A DNA stretch of 64,000 nt from Locusta migratoria. Taxonomy: Eukaryota; Arthropoda; Insecta; Orthoptera; Acrididae. The stretch is from positions 541,976,758 through 542,040,757 of the forward strand of contig CM048745.1 in assembly GCA_026315105.1 (NCBI GenBank), written 5' to 3'. Position numbers and translations under genes: made by a program. Below the pieces are notes generated by a model. It was not told the DNA's origin, ran no database searches, and saw only the letters and a program-made list of their open reading frames with translations. Shown piece after piece: positions 1 to 10,941 of the stretch (position 1 is its first letter; each line of letters begins with the position of its first letter).

Positions 1-56
1 CCGGTTTAACTGCTCAAGACAGTTTAAGTAGTTTAGAAGTCTATGGACCGATGAAA
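1..56 (+). repeat. SINE family B, 3' tail fragment
   Basis: This is the body/tail of the second tRNA-headed SINE family, recognisable by AGTTTAAGTAGTTT followed by GGACCGATGA. The head lies outside the window or is lost. It directly precedes an oppositely oriented copy, so the window opens inside a SINE cluster. Confidence 0.5.
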
Positions 57-60
57 TCGA

Positions 61-236
61 ATGTTCAAATAGTTGTAAAGCTATTGGACCAAACTGATGA
101 GTCCCTAGACTTACAAACTACTTAAACCAACACGTACACCCATTCTCGAGGGAAGACTCGAACCTCCGACGGGAGTGGATGCCCAGTCCGTAGTATAATG
201 CTTGTAGACTACGCGGCTACTGCCGTGCACTGACGG
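61..236 (-). repeat. SINE family B copy (tRNA-headed)
   Basis: Read on the minus strand it has a tRNA-like head whose B box (GGTTCGAGTC type) appears here in reverse around 155-170, then the shared body and an ATGTTCAAAT-type 3' end at 61. The head is diverged, with the anticodon-side region rearranged, so this is an old copy. No clean TSD was found. Confidence 0.6.
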
Positions 237-291
237 ATGATCTCAGCACTTTTTCCGTTGCGTTTACTAACATTTTAACATTTGATTGCTG

Positions 292-478
292 CGATTAAGT
301 GGCCAAGAGCTCCAAGGCGCCTTTCTGCTGAGCGCGCAGTTGCTCGCCGTCAGTCGTTCGAGTTCTCCCTCGACATGGGTGTGTTCTTGTGTCTCGGTGT
401 TGTCCTTAGGTTAGTTTAACTTAGTTTAAGTAGTTTGAATGCCTAGAGACTAATAACCAAACAAGTCCAGTCTCATAG
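292..478 (+). repeat. SINE family B copy (tRNA-headed)
   Basis: The tRNA-like head has an A-box-like TGGCCAAGAGC and a B-box-like GTTCGAGTTC, with the family-B diagnostic GAGCGCGCAGTTGCTCGCCG between them. It is followed by a body with TTAGGTTAGTTTAACTTAG and the ACTAATAACC motif. It lies head-to-head with the copy at 61-236, so the two could form a hairpin. Confidence 0.65.
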
Positions 479-608
479 AATAAAAAAAGATTTGTAATTA
501 ATATCGATTTTTATAATTGATTATACAAGGAAGCCAATTAATCTTACCTATAACAATGTATGTATGTATGGATGTATGTTGCCTCTAGGCTGAACCAATT
601 TTAATATC

Positions 609-647
609 TGACCCCGTAGTTAAGTCCCACAATCTGTACAAACATTT
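609..647 (+). repeat. SINE family A, 3' tail stub inside RTE
   Basis: Only the last ~39 bp of a family-A SINE are present (GACCCCGTAGTTAAGTCCCA and the ACAAACATTT end). The stub abuts RTE coding sequence through TTTTAACCTAC (648-658). The same 11-mer is the TSD of the complete SINE at 12981-13172 in the other RTE copy, so both RTE copies carry the same SINE insertion. Confidence 0.8.
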
Positions 648-1785
648 TTTTAACCTACAGTTCATTACCAATAAGTTATGGTCAGAGTCTATATCTGCCC
701 CTGAATATGCCTTGCAATTTAAAACCTGGTTCCGAAATCTATGCCTTACCATTATAAAATCTATCTGGTATCTCCCGGTGTCTCTTGGTCTCTTCCACGT
801 ATACAACCTTCTTTTGTGATTCTAAATTATGTTCTGTGCAAAATTCTACCAGGCGGCTTCCTCTTTCATTCCTTTTGCCCAGACCATATTCACCTACTAT
901 CTTCCTTCCCTTCCTTGTCCTACTACCGAATTCCAGTCTCCCATAACAATTAAGTTTTCCTCTCCCTTAATTGTCCGAATAATTTCCTTTACCTCCTCAT
1001 ATATTTCTTCGATTTCCTCATCATCGGTATAGTTGGCATATAAATCTGTACTACTGTTGTCGGTGTTGACTGCGTATCTATCTTGACAATGATAATGCGA
1101 TCACTGTGCTGCTCATAGTAGTTTACCCGCATTCCTATTTTCTTATTCATTATCAATCCCACTCATGTGATACCCCCAATTGATTTTGTATTTATAATCC
1201 TATACTCACCTGACCAGAAATCCTGTTCATCCTGCCACCGAACTTCACTAATCCCCACTATATCTAACTTCAACCTATCCATTTCCCTTTTTAAATTTTC
1301 TAATTTTCCTACTCGATTAAGGGATCTAACATTCCACGCTCTGACCTGCAGAATGCCAGTACTGTCTTTGCTGATGATCACATCCTCCCGAGTAGTCCCC
1401 GCCCGGAGATCCGAATGGGGGACTCTTTTACCTCCGGAATATTTTACCCGAGAGGATGCCATCATCATATGTTCATACAGTAGAGCTGCATGTCCTCGGG
1501 AAATGTAACGGCTGTAGTTTCCCCTTGCTTTCAGCCGTTCGCAGTAGCTGTGTGGCAAAGCCACATTAGCTGATGTTACAAGGCCACCTCAGTCAATCAT
1601 CCAGACTGTTGCCCCTGTAACTACTGAAAAGGCTGCTGCCCCTCTTCAGGAACCACACGTTTGTCTGGCCTCTCCACAGATACCCCTCCGCTGTTGTTGC
1701 ACCTACGGTACAGCTATCTGTATCGTTGAGGCACGCAAGCCACCCCACCTCGGCAATGTCTGTGGTTCATGGGAGTGGAGAAGTG
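648..1785 (-). pseudogene. RTE-type LINE, 5' region and endonuclease (partial)
   Basis: On the minus strand an untranslated leader (about 1785-1565) leads into an APE-type endonuclease domain of an RTE LINE. The open piece 1564-1163 carries NVRSLNRVGKLENLKREMDR and the metal-binding ISEVRW block. Further pieces down to 650 show the MGDWN-type and SDHNLLV blocks typical of the end of this domain. Breaks near 1163 and 810 make it non-functional. The reverse transcriptase half is missing; the copy stops in a SINE remnant. In the family the protein nicks target DNA and copies RNA there. Family assignment is by recognition of the conserved blocks, not by search. Confidence 0.85.
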
Positions 1786-1861
1786 GTTTAACAACCGAAA
1801 ATGCTATATTCTCTTTTCTCTGTGAGTCACTGGAAAGATTGAAAGAAAATTCTATGAGTAA

Positions 1862-2095
1862 CATTTGATTTAACAAAAGCGTTTGATTGTGTTGGTCACA
1901 AAGTATTGTTTCAGAAGTTGGAAAATTGTGAAGTATGGGGAGTAGATCACAGTTGGTTCACCTCTTACTTAAATAACAGACAGCAGTGTCGAAAATATGA
2001 TTTTCACTCCCAATGTGGTATGGTTAAGTGTGGGAAGGCGTAGGGATCTGTTTTGGGAACATTGTTTCTCATTCATATTGTTGATCTTGGAAATT
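1862..2095 (+). pseudogene. LINE reverse transcriptase fragment (CR1/L2-like)
   Basis: Translation shows FDLTKAFDCVGHK, the palm motif A region with the first catalytic Asp, then a SWFTSYLNNRQQ stretch and a GSVLGTLFLIHI block that is the degenerate PQGSVLGPLLFLIYI motif. One in-frame stop separates the last two blocks. Neither the YADD/FADD box nor a 3' end is present. It resembles the element at 4530-5706 and is probably the same family. Confidence 0.75.
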
Positions 2096-2100
2096 AATTA

Positions 2101-2867
2101 TAAATGTATGCAGTCATAGAACACTATAGATGACTATATAATTTTACACGTCATTACTACCATCCATTGTTATTAATTCCATACTTTAATAATTTGCAAC
2201 CAGGTTGATCGATTTTATCATTCAAATTTAACCGCCTAAATCTTAGTTACGCATAACGGCGTTTATCAGCGCCGCATAGCGGCGTTTGCTATAATCCGGT
2301 ACCTCACGTCACATGACTATCAGCTGTCCGCGCCGTTACGTTTGTTAAAGTGATGTATCGATACTCATTCTGCGAACGCAGACCTATCCAAAACAACGCT
2401 GCTGATGTGGTAACCACACGCGCTCTGCTTACCACTGTACATTCACGATTGTTTTTTAAATTCTCTACCTTTCACTTTAGGAACTTTTTGTCCCACCTCT
2501 TATAACTCTTGGCGATGCTTTTGATTAAATCCTCAGATTTTATCCAGTCCAAAATGCTGAGCATCGTGTGCTTTTAGGCCAACTAATGCCATCCAGTTGT
2601 TTCTGAGGTATGTTCACGCCCCCAATTCATTGTTTCCTAATAATGTAGTGGATAGGTCCGCGGCATGAAACTGACATTTGCATATTTTCTCGGTTACAGT
2701 GTTCTGAAGATGCTCCAAAAGCACGAAACGAGCTAAAAAGATATAAATTTTATAATTTGCAACAGAGACTACTTTTCAATTCAAATATAGATAAACTGTT
2801 GCTACACCAGGGCAACGAACTTTGTAGTAACGTATACAAATGTATGAAAAATTATATTTCCTCCTTT
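2101..2867. other. Unassigned AT-rich sequence
   Basis: I recognise no gene or mobile element here. A short imperfect palindromic stretch rich in GGCGTTT and AGCGCCGC lies near 2255-2290. Confidence 0.4.
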
Positions 2868-2880
2868 TCGATTAATATCA

Positions 2881-3081
2881 AAAAAAGGTTCAAAGGTTTG
2901 TAGAACTTATGGGACTTAACTACGGGGTCATCAGTCCCTAAGCTTACAAACTACTTATGAACTACCTAAGACTAAGGACGGCACAAATATCCATGCCCGA
3001 GGGAGGATTCGAACCCCCGTCCGTAGTGTCCGTGCAGACCATGACTGAAGCGCCTCAGTCCCCTCGGCCACCGCGGCCGGC
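2881..3081 (-). repeat. SINE family A copy with 13-bp TSD
   Basis: This is a complete tRNA-headed SINE on the minus strand. The head is at the right (GCCGGCCGCGG start), with a B box near 3005-3020 and the body and tail to the left. It is flanked by TCGATTAATATCA at 2868-2880 and 3082-3094. The near-intact sequence and perfect TSD point to a fairly recent insertion. The ORF across it is an antisense reading of the tRNA-like part and is not a gene. Confidence 0.95.
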
Positions 3082-3094
3082 TCGATTAATATCA

Positions 3095-4520
3095 CTCAGA
3101 AGGAATGTTATATATAGGCTACGTTATATATTGCTGCATAATGCGTTTGCACCCCTTCCTTTGTAATTTGGTGCAAAAAGGACCTTTTATGTTAATTCTG
3201 TGGGAATTTATAGCCGTTCAAAAATTACAGCACATATTTCTTAGTTGGCCATATTGATGATGTCATAACCGTGATTACACAGGCCGGAGATTCGGGGACT
3301 TTGAGTATGTTAACTAGGCCATCAGACTGGGACTGTTACAAAAGATTTCATCTCTCCCCTAATTTTTTCCTATTCATTGCATAAAGGTCCTAGACTAATT
3401 TGGCTGGAGAATGCAGCTCTGTCTTTCAATTTGAAAAGTAACAAAAATACCGGGGAATCTTTATCCTTTGTAAAGACGTAAGACGTGGAACATTGTTTAC
3501 CAGGAAGCAGATGGCAGCGTGCAGCTGGAGTGGGAAGCGTCCTTTCTGGTTCTTCACAGATATCTGGACCTGGAACCTGGATAAACCCATCGCTTAGCGA
3601 AAATGCTGGATGATACAATGGGCAGGGCCGGTCTAAGTATTTTTCAAAGCTGGCGGTCAATATCAAACTGAGCTGAAACTTTGCTATACTTGTGAATGCA
3701 AAATTCACCCCGATGACCTATAGCAAATCCAAATATACTACTGAACTCGGAAAAATTAGGCGCATCTCAATGAACCTACAGTATTTTTAATATAATGGAA
3801 ACAACAGAAGTTAATGTACACAATATCTATCTCATCTGCAAATAACTTTCACAAAATATTGTGTTGTATGAGCAATCAAGCTCATTGAGGCTGGCTTGTT
3901 CATTTATTTATTTTCTGCATTATTTGCACTGAATGATTATAAATTTTCTATTCAATAAATTATAAAATGTTAGGTTAGTGTGGAAGTGGTCAACGTTAAC
4001 TGAAAACAAATATTTTTTTGTTAAGCATACTTTTGTAGGGGTTGGCGATCTGCCAATGAGAGAGTGGCTAGGGCAGAAGACTGCTGTGGACAAGTGAAAT
4101 ACTTGGACAGCTCGTGTGGAGAGATCTTTGCCAGCTGCAAGGACACTTCAATTTTGTCCTGGAAGAAGAAGGACCTGCCCGCTTTGCGACAATATTAGAG
4201 TATGTGCGGCAAACGATTACTTTGCCCTAACTTTAACAATGGGAAGGGTTAGTGAGTGTCAGTCTAAGAACTTGAGATTTTACCTATTATACTTTGGATT
4301 TGTAACTGAACAGTGTGTGAGATTTTACAAGGAATTTTACGAGTGTTGCTATGTTATTCGTTGGAATCAGATTTAAACTATTTTGAGCTAACAATTATTT
4401 CCAGTTGTGTGATCGCTAAAGGGACTTAGTATCTAAGCATGGTCGATGATTACTTTGTTGGATAGTTTGCTACCATTGTCATAACGCAGTTAACGCATCT
4501 CTTCTGATAATTATAGCTCA
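3095..4520. other. Unassigned sequence
   Basis: There is no recognisable protein domain or repeat. Short open frames at 3370-3708 (minus) and 4116-4376 (plus) have no motif I know and no splice context, so I treat them as chance. A GGGTTGGCGATCTGCCAATG stretch near 4038 could be the edge of an unrecognised repeat. Confidence 0.4.
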
Positions 4521-4529
4521 CAACTGGTA

Positions 4530-5706
4530 CACTTTTTACTTTAATAATAGACAACAAAAGGTAATTCTCCGCAGTGTTGAAAATGCCTATGACGTACAAT
4601 CGCAGTGGGGCACAGTTAAGTGTGGGGTGCCCCAGAGTTCTGTTTTGGGACCATCGCTGTTTCTTATTTATATAAATGATATGCCTTTCTAGTATAACAT
4701 ATTGATTGTAAAATAATTTTGTTTGCTGATGATACCAGCTTGGTGGTGAAGGATGTTGTTCGTAATATTGACACAGTATTAAATAATGCAGTTCAAGAGA
4801 TAAGTTCATGGCTTTTAGGTAACAAGTTGATGTTAAATAACAGTAAAACTAGGTTTTTACAATTTCTAAATTTGACGAAAGCTGACATTTTGATTACACA
4901 TAATGGGCATATGATAAGTGAGACTGAACAGTTTAAATTTCTAGGTGTCGTGGAAAGCCCATGTTCAGGAGCTTGTTCCAAAACTAAATTCTGCTTTATT
5001 TACCATTAGAACAATATCTGAAATAAGTGATTTGTCGACTCGAAAAGTAGTCTACTACGCTTACTTTCATTCACTTATGAAGTACGGCGTTATTTTTTGA
5101 GATAACTCGACTGAAACAAAAAGAGTATTTTTGGCTCAGAAACGGGCGGTCCGCGCAATATGTGGTGTAAGTTCACGAACTTCATGTCGACTCCTTTTCA
5201 GTAAACTGGGAATTTTGACACTGGCGTCACAATACGTTTTTTCTTTAATGTAGTGTGTTGTTAATAATATCAGCTTATTCCCACGAGTTAGTAGCTTTAA
5301 CTCGGTGAATAGTAGACAGAAGTCGAATCTACATTTGCATCACACCACCTTGACGTACAGAAAGGCGTGCAGTATTCTGCAGCATCCATTTTCAATAAGC
5401 TGCCTCAAGAAGTAAAGAATCTTAGCACTAACCCACAGGCTTTCAAACCTAAATTGAAAAGTTACCTCATGGCTCACTCCTTGTATTCTATCGAGGAACT
5501 CCTAGAAAAATTAATCAATTAAGCTAATTCATTTTTTCTTTATCGATTGTTTTCACTTAGTCTTAAGTGTCCTGTGCATAGGACTACTGAAAAATTTTCT
5601 ATTACCGTTCTTGTGTTAAACTTCATGTATTGACTTGTTCCACAATCATGGAGTCTTACTCCTCAATTAGGTCCTGCGGAACGGAAAACCATATTATTAT
5701 TATTAT
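4530..5706 (+). pseudogene. CR1/L2-like LINE, RT 3' half and 3' end
   Basis: Translation in successive frames gives NNRQQKVILRSVENA, VPQSSVLGPSLFLIYIND (motif B/C approach), FADDTSLVV (the catalytic FADD box) and HSLMKYGVIF followed by KRAVRAICGVSSRTSCR, the usual C-terminal region of CR1/Jockey-group RTs. Stops and shifts near 4690, 5010, 5100 and 5250 kill the frame. The 3' UTR ends in GGTCCTGCGGAACGG and an (ATT)n run at about 5692-5706, as expected for microsatellite-ended CR1/L2-type elements. The 5' part is missing, as is typical of incomplete reverse transcription. Confidence 0.85.
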
Positions 5707-5917
5707 CTAATATATTACTTTTGTTTGTGTGAGTCCACTTCCAATGGAACAACACAGGTATTTGAATACATATTATTCAACTGAGTTATCCGGTGTTTCC
5801 TGCATCATTTACAAACGTTAGCATAAAACTTCTTTAATTAATTAATTATTTATATTTCTTCTGCATTTCATCATTATTTTGACAACGTTAGCCTATGTAT
5901 AGAGTGTCTGACTGTAG
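5707..5917. other. Unassigned sequence
   Basis: Short AT-rich spacer between two LINE remnants; nothing recognised. Confidence 0.4.
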
Positions 5918-6727
5918 GATCTACTTCACCTCTACACCTATACTCCGCAAGTTACCTCATAGTGTATGACGGTGTGTACTTTGCATAACATTGTCACTAC
6001 GACCTGATCCAGTCGTTTATGGTTCGCGGTAAAAATTTATTGACCTTATATCTCGGTGTGGGCTGTAATCTCTAAAATCTTATTCCTGTGTTGACTTGCA
6101 ACGTCTTCCACTGAAGGAATTTTCTAAACATTTCCGTGACGCTTTCGCGCTTACTAAATGAGCGTGCTGCTTTCCGTTGGATTTTCTCTGCGTCATCTAT
6201 CAAGTCGCAAACTGAAGAGCAACATTCAAGCACTGGCCGAACGAGAGTTTTCTGACGAACTACAGTTCCTGGGGATTCTTCTCATCAGTCTCAGTCTGGC
6301 ATCTGCCTGGTGTTATATGGACGTTCCGTTTCAAATCGTCCCTTATGTCTACTCAGAGATGTTATATAGAAGTAACTGCTTCGAGCGTTTGTCCTGCTGC
6401 TACGTGATTTTATTTAATAAATGATCTGTCTTTCTATGTACTGGTTTATATTGGGGCTCAATTGCCTCTCCCTGCACCAAGCGTCGATACACTGCAGGTC
6501 ATTCTGCATTTCGTTTCTTTTCCCCCATTGTTCGGACGACCTCGATAGATACATTATTGCGTCATCCGCAAAAAGCCTCACTGAACTTCCGATGTTATCT
6601 ATTATAATGAAAACCTCTCCGTTGAGACTGACATGCTGAGTTCTGTTAGTTAGAAACCTCTCAATCTAGTCACACAGATAGTTTGATATTCTACCTGCTC
6701 ACACTTTTAATTTATTATCTGCAAGGT
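5918..6727 (-). pseudogene. CR1-clade LINE, 3' part of RT and 3' UTR
   Basis: On the minus strand the RT resumes after an interruption: a NYLCD...IERFLTNRTQH block, then RLFADDAIMYLS (catalytic FADD box, around 6560-6530), then a badly frameshifted C-terminal region with a TEM/SVTEM-like block near 6140. The 3' UTR contains CTTGCGGAGTATAGG near 5940, which matches the 3' ends of the LINEs at 17240-19157 and 55970-57000. Together with 8160-10690 this is one element, split by a palindromic MITE and a foldback. Confidence 0.75.
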
Positions 6728-6777
6728 GCACAGTGTTAGTAACGTCATACAACGACATTTTAATAATACGAATTATA

Positions 6778-7453
6778 CAGGGCGAATTACCTAATACTTG
6801 CACCGCAAATATTGCGGAAACGGAAAGTGTGACTGATGTGCGGGTTTCACAGAATGGATTGGTAGTCAAGGACTCGTATTGTTAGCCAATAAACAGATTG
6901 TAAAAATACCTAGAAAGTGTATTTTTTATGCAAACATACAATTTTTCAAATGGATCAATGGTTATTTCTATCTTGCACTGGAATTTTTGTCACTAGCTGT
7001 GTACAAAGAATTTTGAATGACATTTTTATCACATTTAGTTTGGCAGCTACAACCATTCAAAGCTATGGGGGTGGAGGCTACGACAGAGTATCTGACTGGC
7101 TAGTGGTCATGAGACAGTGGGCCGTGCCCCAGGGGCTAACCACTCTGCCAGTAAGCTACGCTATCGCAGCCTCCGCCTCAGAAACTTTGAACTATTGTAG
7201 CTGCCAAACTAAACGTGATAAAAATGTCATTCAAAATTCTTTGTACAGAGTTGGTGTCAAAACTTTCACTGCATGATAGAAACAATCATTGTTCCATTTG
7301 CATAAAAAATACACTTTGTAAGTAATATTACAATCTGTTTTTTGGCTAAAAATTCGAGTCCCTGACTACCAATCCATTCTGTGAAAATCGCACATCAATC
7401 GCACTTTCCGTTTCCGCAATATTTGCGGTGCAAGTGTTAGTTGATTCACCCTG
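6778..7453. mobile_element. Palindromic MITE, copy 1 (CAGGGTGAATT termini)
   Basis: 676 bp with long terminal inverted repeats. The left end (CAGGGCGAATTACCTAATAC) is mirrored at 7453 by ...GTTAGTTGATTCACCCTG, and the pairing continues inward through the block with TTGCGGAAACGGAAAGTG. TA lies outside the left end, suggesting a TA-targeting Tc1/mariner-type origin, although the right flank reads CA. The centre holds a second, smaller palindrome around GAGACAGTGGGCCGTGCCCC. It has no coding capacity and a sister copy at 20601-21273. The open frame 6917-7276 is an artefact of the palindrome. Confidence 0.9.
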
Positions 7454-7477
7454 CATATTTATAACACTGTACTCTTT

Positions 7478-8133
7478 AATGTTAGCTATAGTTCCACTAA
7501 ATTTTGGCTAAGAAGCAATCTTGAGGTGTTTGGCCTGCAGTGCATAAGTGTTTCATATTATTTCGTATTATGTAGTTTTCATTTGAAAAGGTACTATTAT
7601 AAGTTGTGATATGTAAGCCTCGGTTGCACATTGGTAGAGTGCCAGACTACAAATGTATAGGTCGCGGGTACGATCTCCGCCAGGTCCTAGGATTCTTATC
7701 TGTCACTTTCTACTTCTTTCACCTCTGGCAGTATCGCTCATGTGAAAAATACCGAGTACCACCATGGTTCGGAACCCACGTAACCGTAGGTCCCCCTATA
7801 AATGGCTGGGTAAGTGAGTTCGATGGTTGGAGGATGGCAACGGCATACCACCTCCAAACAGGACCATGCCTAGTAAAGCACTGTGGTGTTCAATCTTCGG
7901 ATTGTTGACTGCTTTACATGTATGAGATATTATAAATCATAAAATACATTTCGTCGCAATAAATCAAAATAAACGGCTTGTCAGAATGTAGTATGAATTA
8001 ATTTCATTTCCACTCGGTATAAAACATTATGCTACATAGTACGAAATATTATGTATTCAGACGAAACACCTGAAGATAACTTCTTAGCCGAAATAAGCGT
8101 ATAGCGGAACTATAGCTAACATTAACATATAAT
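7478..8133. mobile_element. Foldback element interrupted by a SINE-like repeat
   Basis: The left arm (about 7478-7600, containing GTTAGCTATAGTTCC) is the inverse of the right arm (about 8010-8133, containing GGAACTATAGCTAAC). Between them sits a tRNA-headed repeat at 7608-7915. The right arm carries CTGAAGATAAC...AGCCGAAAT, a degenerate member of the stem-loop motif described in the findings. Both this element and the MITE sit inside the CR1 LINE. Confidence 0.7.
7608..7915 (+). repeat. tRNA-headed SINE-like repeat (family D)
   Basis: The head looks like a tRNA: an A-box-like TTGGTAGAGTGCC and a B-box-like GGGTACGATCTCC about 40 bp later. The downstream body includes GGAGGATGGCAACGGCATAC and ACCATGCCTAG. 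It lies between the arms of a foldback. I assign it from the promoter-like boxes and the body style; no TSD was resolved. Confidence 0.5.
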
Positions 8134-8159
8134 CTATATTATTAAAATGCTCACACTTT

Positions 8160-9840
8160 TTCTCATTAGACGACTGTGCGGTAGGCTACCGAATGCCTTG
8201 CAGATTTCAATAAACGTGGCATATACCTGCCCCTGTACCTAGTGACCTGGATCTCGTAGATGAATACTGGGAGTTGTGTTTCATATGATCGTTGCTTTCG
8301 GAAGCCATATTGATGGTAATTTCTGGCCTCCAGAAATGACAAATATTTGAACATGAAATGTGTTCCAAAATTCTGCAACTGACCGATGTAAGAGAAATAA
8401 GCCTATAGTTTTGTGCATCTGATTGACGGTCCTTCTTGTAAACGGAAATGACTTGCGCCTTTTCACAATCCTTGAGAGCACTTCGTTTCTCTAGAGACCT
8501 TCAGTACACTGCTACTAGAAGGAGTTGGTGAGGCAAGTTCATTTGGATACTCCGTGTAAAATCGAATTGGCACACCATCAGGTCCAGCAGAATTTCCTCT
8601 GTTGAGCGATTTCAGTTGCTATTCCGTCCCTCTGACACTTATTTCAATATCTGCCGCTTCGTCGTTCATGCGATTACCTAGAAGAGGAACTATAGCTTTG
8701 GAAAAAAGTCATTGAATATTTCGGCCTTTTGTGTGTCATCCTCTATTTCAACACCGTTATGGTCGCAGAGTGTTTGACGTAGGATCAAAATTTTCTTAGG
8801 GTTTCTGCCAAATCGGTACACAAAACATTGCTGTCAAAGTCGTTGAAAGTTTGTCACATGGAAGCACTAATAACACTATCACTTAAAGTTTGCTTCTCTG
8901 CAAGCACTGATAACACTATCATCCAAATTTTTCTTCTCTCTCTCTGACCGCGTTTATATTTACAGTGATGTTCTCTTTGCTTTCGTAATAGTTTTCTAAT
9001 TTGATTGTTGAACCACGGCGGATCTTCCCCACCTCCCATAATTTTACTTGGCACCTACTTATCTACGCGTTTTTACGGTGCACTTCAACTTTGTCCACCG
9101 TTGCTCAACACTGTCAGAGACGAAACTATCATTTTGAGCAGTCAAGTACTCTGAGATGTGCCCATTTTTCGCTAAATAAGATCATTCTACCGGTCTTGAT
9201 ATTTTTATTTACAGCTCTATTCATTGATGCTCTTCTGGCCTTATGATCGCTGATTCGCTGATCTGCGCTGACATTTTCGTATACAGCACTTAGAACAATA
9301 TTGCTCGATTTTTTGTCCCTTCCACCCGTCTGAAACACGTTTGTCTTCCAATCTACATCGAGTAAGTTGAAATCTCTACGTAAAACTATAACATGACTAC
9401 GAAATCTACGAAAAATATTTTCTAAGTTTTCGCTACTACTGCTGCTGTGCCAGGTGGTCTACAAAAACTTCCAGTGACAATGTTTTAGCCACTTTTCACG
9501 CTCACTTTAACCCAAATTATTTCGAGTCTGTACTAATTTCGCTCGAGACAATTGTATTCTTTATCGCTATAAACACACCACCCCCTTCAGTGTTCCACCT
9601 ATCTCTTGTGGTATACCTTTTCGTTTGAGTTTAGGATTTCATTACTATTGACATCTGGCTTGAGCCACCTTTCCGCCCCTAGTGGGCATTGTGACTTTCT
9701 AAAAGTGAGAGGAATTCTGAGATCTCTCCATAGAAGCTCCTACAATTAACTATTACAATATTCATCTTTCCTATCTCTATTTTGTTGTGGCGAGTTATGC
9801 CTTGATCGGAATCAGTATGCGTCTTGACGGGTCTAAGAAA
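8160..9840 (-). pseudogene. CR1-clade LINE ORF2: endonuclease and RT N-terminal part
   Basis: On the minus strand, endonuclease blocks run from about 9840 (MNIVIVNCRSF-like start) down to ISDHKARRA near 9250. An endonuclease-RT linker with GGGEDPPWFNNQIRKLLRK follows near 9030, then RT with HQYGFRKQRSYETQL at about 8320 and an FIEICKAFGSLPHSR block at 8200, which is a decayed FLDFKKAFDTVPH motif. Many frameshifts and stops make it old. The frame continues at 6727 after the inserted elements. Upstream neighbour: ORF1 of the same element. Confidence 0.8.
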
Positions 9841-9849
9841 CCCCCATGT

Positions 9850-10690
9850 ACACTTCTCACATACTCCGCTACTCTAGTAGCCGCTTCCACCTGACATTTC
9901 TCTGCCCGACAACGGACGTTGAGAAATTTGCACCCATTTGCCTTAAGCCTTTGCTTAAAACCTGAGGACTAAAATCGGTTCTGGAGTCGATGCTGCAAAT
10001 CGATAGCTCCGCTTCTATCCCGCAAGCGAGGGTAAATCCGTTAGCCGCCTAAAGGAGCCGAGGATGATCTCTAAATCTTGTCTGCAGGAGGCACTGGTGC
10101 CGACATGAGCAATGATCTGTATTCTGGTGCACCCACAGTGTCCTTCACATCTCGGATGAGAGCACCGGCAAGCGGAGTGCACATTGGCATTCTTTCCCGA
10201 CATTCGCGCTATTTACCTAAGGGGCATCATCATCTGCCTAACATTGGAGCTCCTAATGACTAGAAAACCCACCCTTTGCGTCTGTCTGGACTTATCATAA
10301 GGAGTGACCACTACTGCAGCAGGAGAGGCAGACCTTGCTGGCTCACATATATTACCTGAAAGCTATTGCTGAGGTGTAAGGGGACAGCCTTATGGCAGGA
10401 TCCCGGTTTCGCCTTCTGCCCACCCCTCCACCCCTCCACAGTTGTCGACTGGCAGGAACTTCAGAAACTGTGACCACAGAGACATCTGGTCTCGAAGACG
10501 TCGCAGTAGGCACCATAGGCACTGCAGCTATCATCTCAGGTACCTTGGTGACACTGCAGCCCAGGTCAGCAGCCTGAAGACTGTTGACCGCGGTCAATAC
10601 AGCCACCTGCTTACGTACCGTGGTCAACTCGTCCTGAAGCTGCACAGACCAGGCGCAGTCCCTATCCATCCCTGTAAAATTACTTAAAAT
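9850..10690 (-). pseudogene. CR1-clade LINE ORF1 (coiled coil + SGNH-like), decayed
   Basis: The minus-strand start near 10675 gives a short coiled-coil-like segment (VQLQDELTTVRKQVAVLTAV). A basic linker follows, then an RSSNVRQ-type block I and IIAHVGTSASC near 10110, which corresponds to the GTND block of SGNH hydrolase/esterase domains, here with the Asp lost. AELSICSIDSRTDF follows and matches the better copy at 37650-38628 (AELTICSIVDRTDC). Esterase ORF1 proteins are known from CR1-group LINEs and are thought to bind RNA or membranes. Several frame breaks are present. Confidence 0.75.
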
Positions 10691-10941
10691 CACAGTATGT
10701 ACCAAAAGACGAGAGGATATAGCCCTTGAAAACAGAAACACCAACAAAATTTATCAAATACCTGAGAATGAAGCACTTGAAAGCAGAAGTAGTAACTAAA
10801 TTTAAGAAATTGACCGATAATGCAAATTCAGAAAAATTAAATTATGCTACTTGGCACTTTGCCGGCAAGAGGCTCGTGGCAGCACGCTCTAGGATTATAG
10901 GTTCAAAGTAATATTTGCAGTTATTGATTAGTCGTAGTTCT

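Noticed and set aside
2957..3166. Small ORF reading MPEGGFEPP and similar frames at 12637-13107 and 40862-41110
   Set aside because: These are antisense translations of the tRNA-like part of family-A SINEs and recur wherever the SINE does; not genes.
6917..7276. 119-codon frame
   Set aside because: Lies wholly inside a palindromic MITE and has a mirror counterpart; no coding constraint expected.
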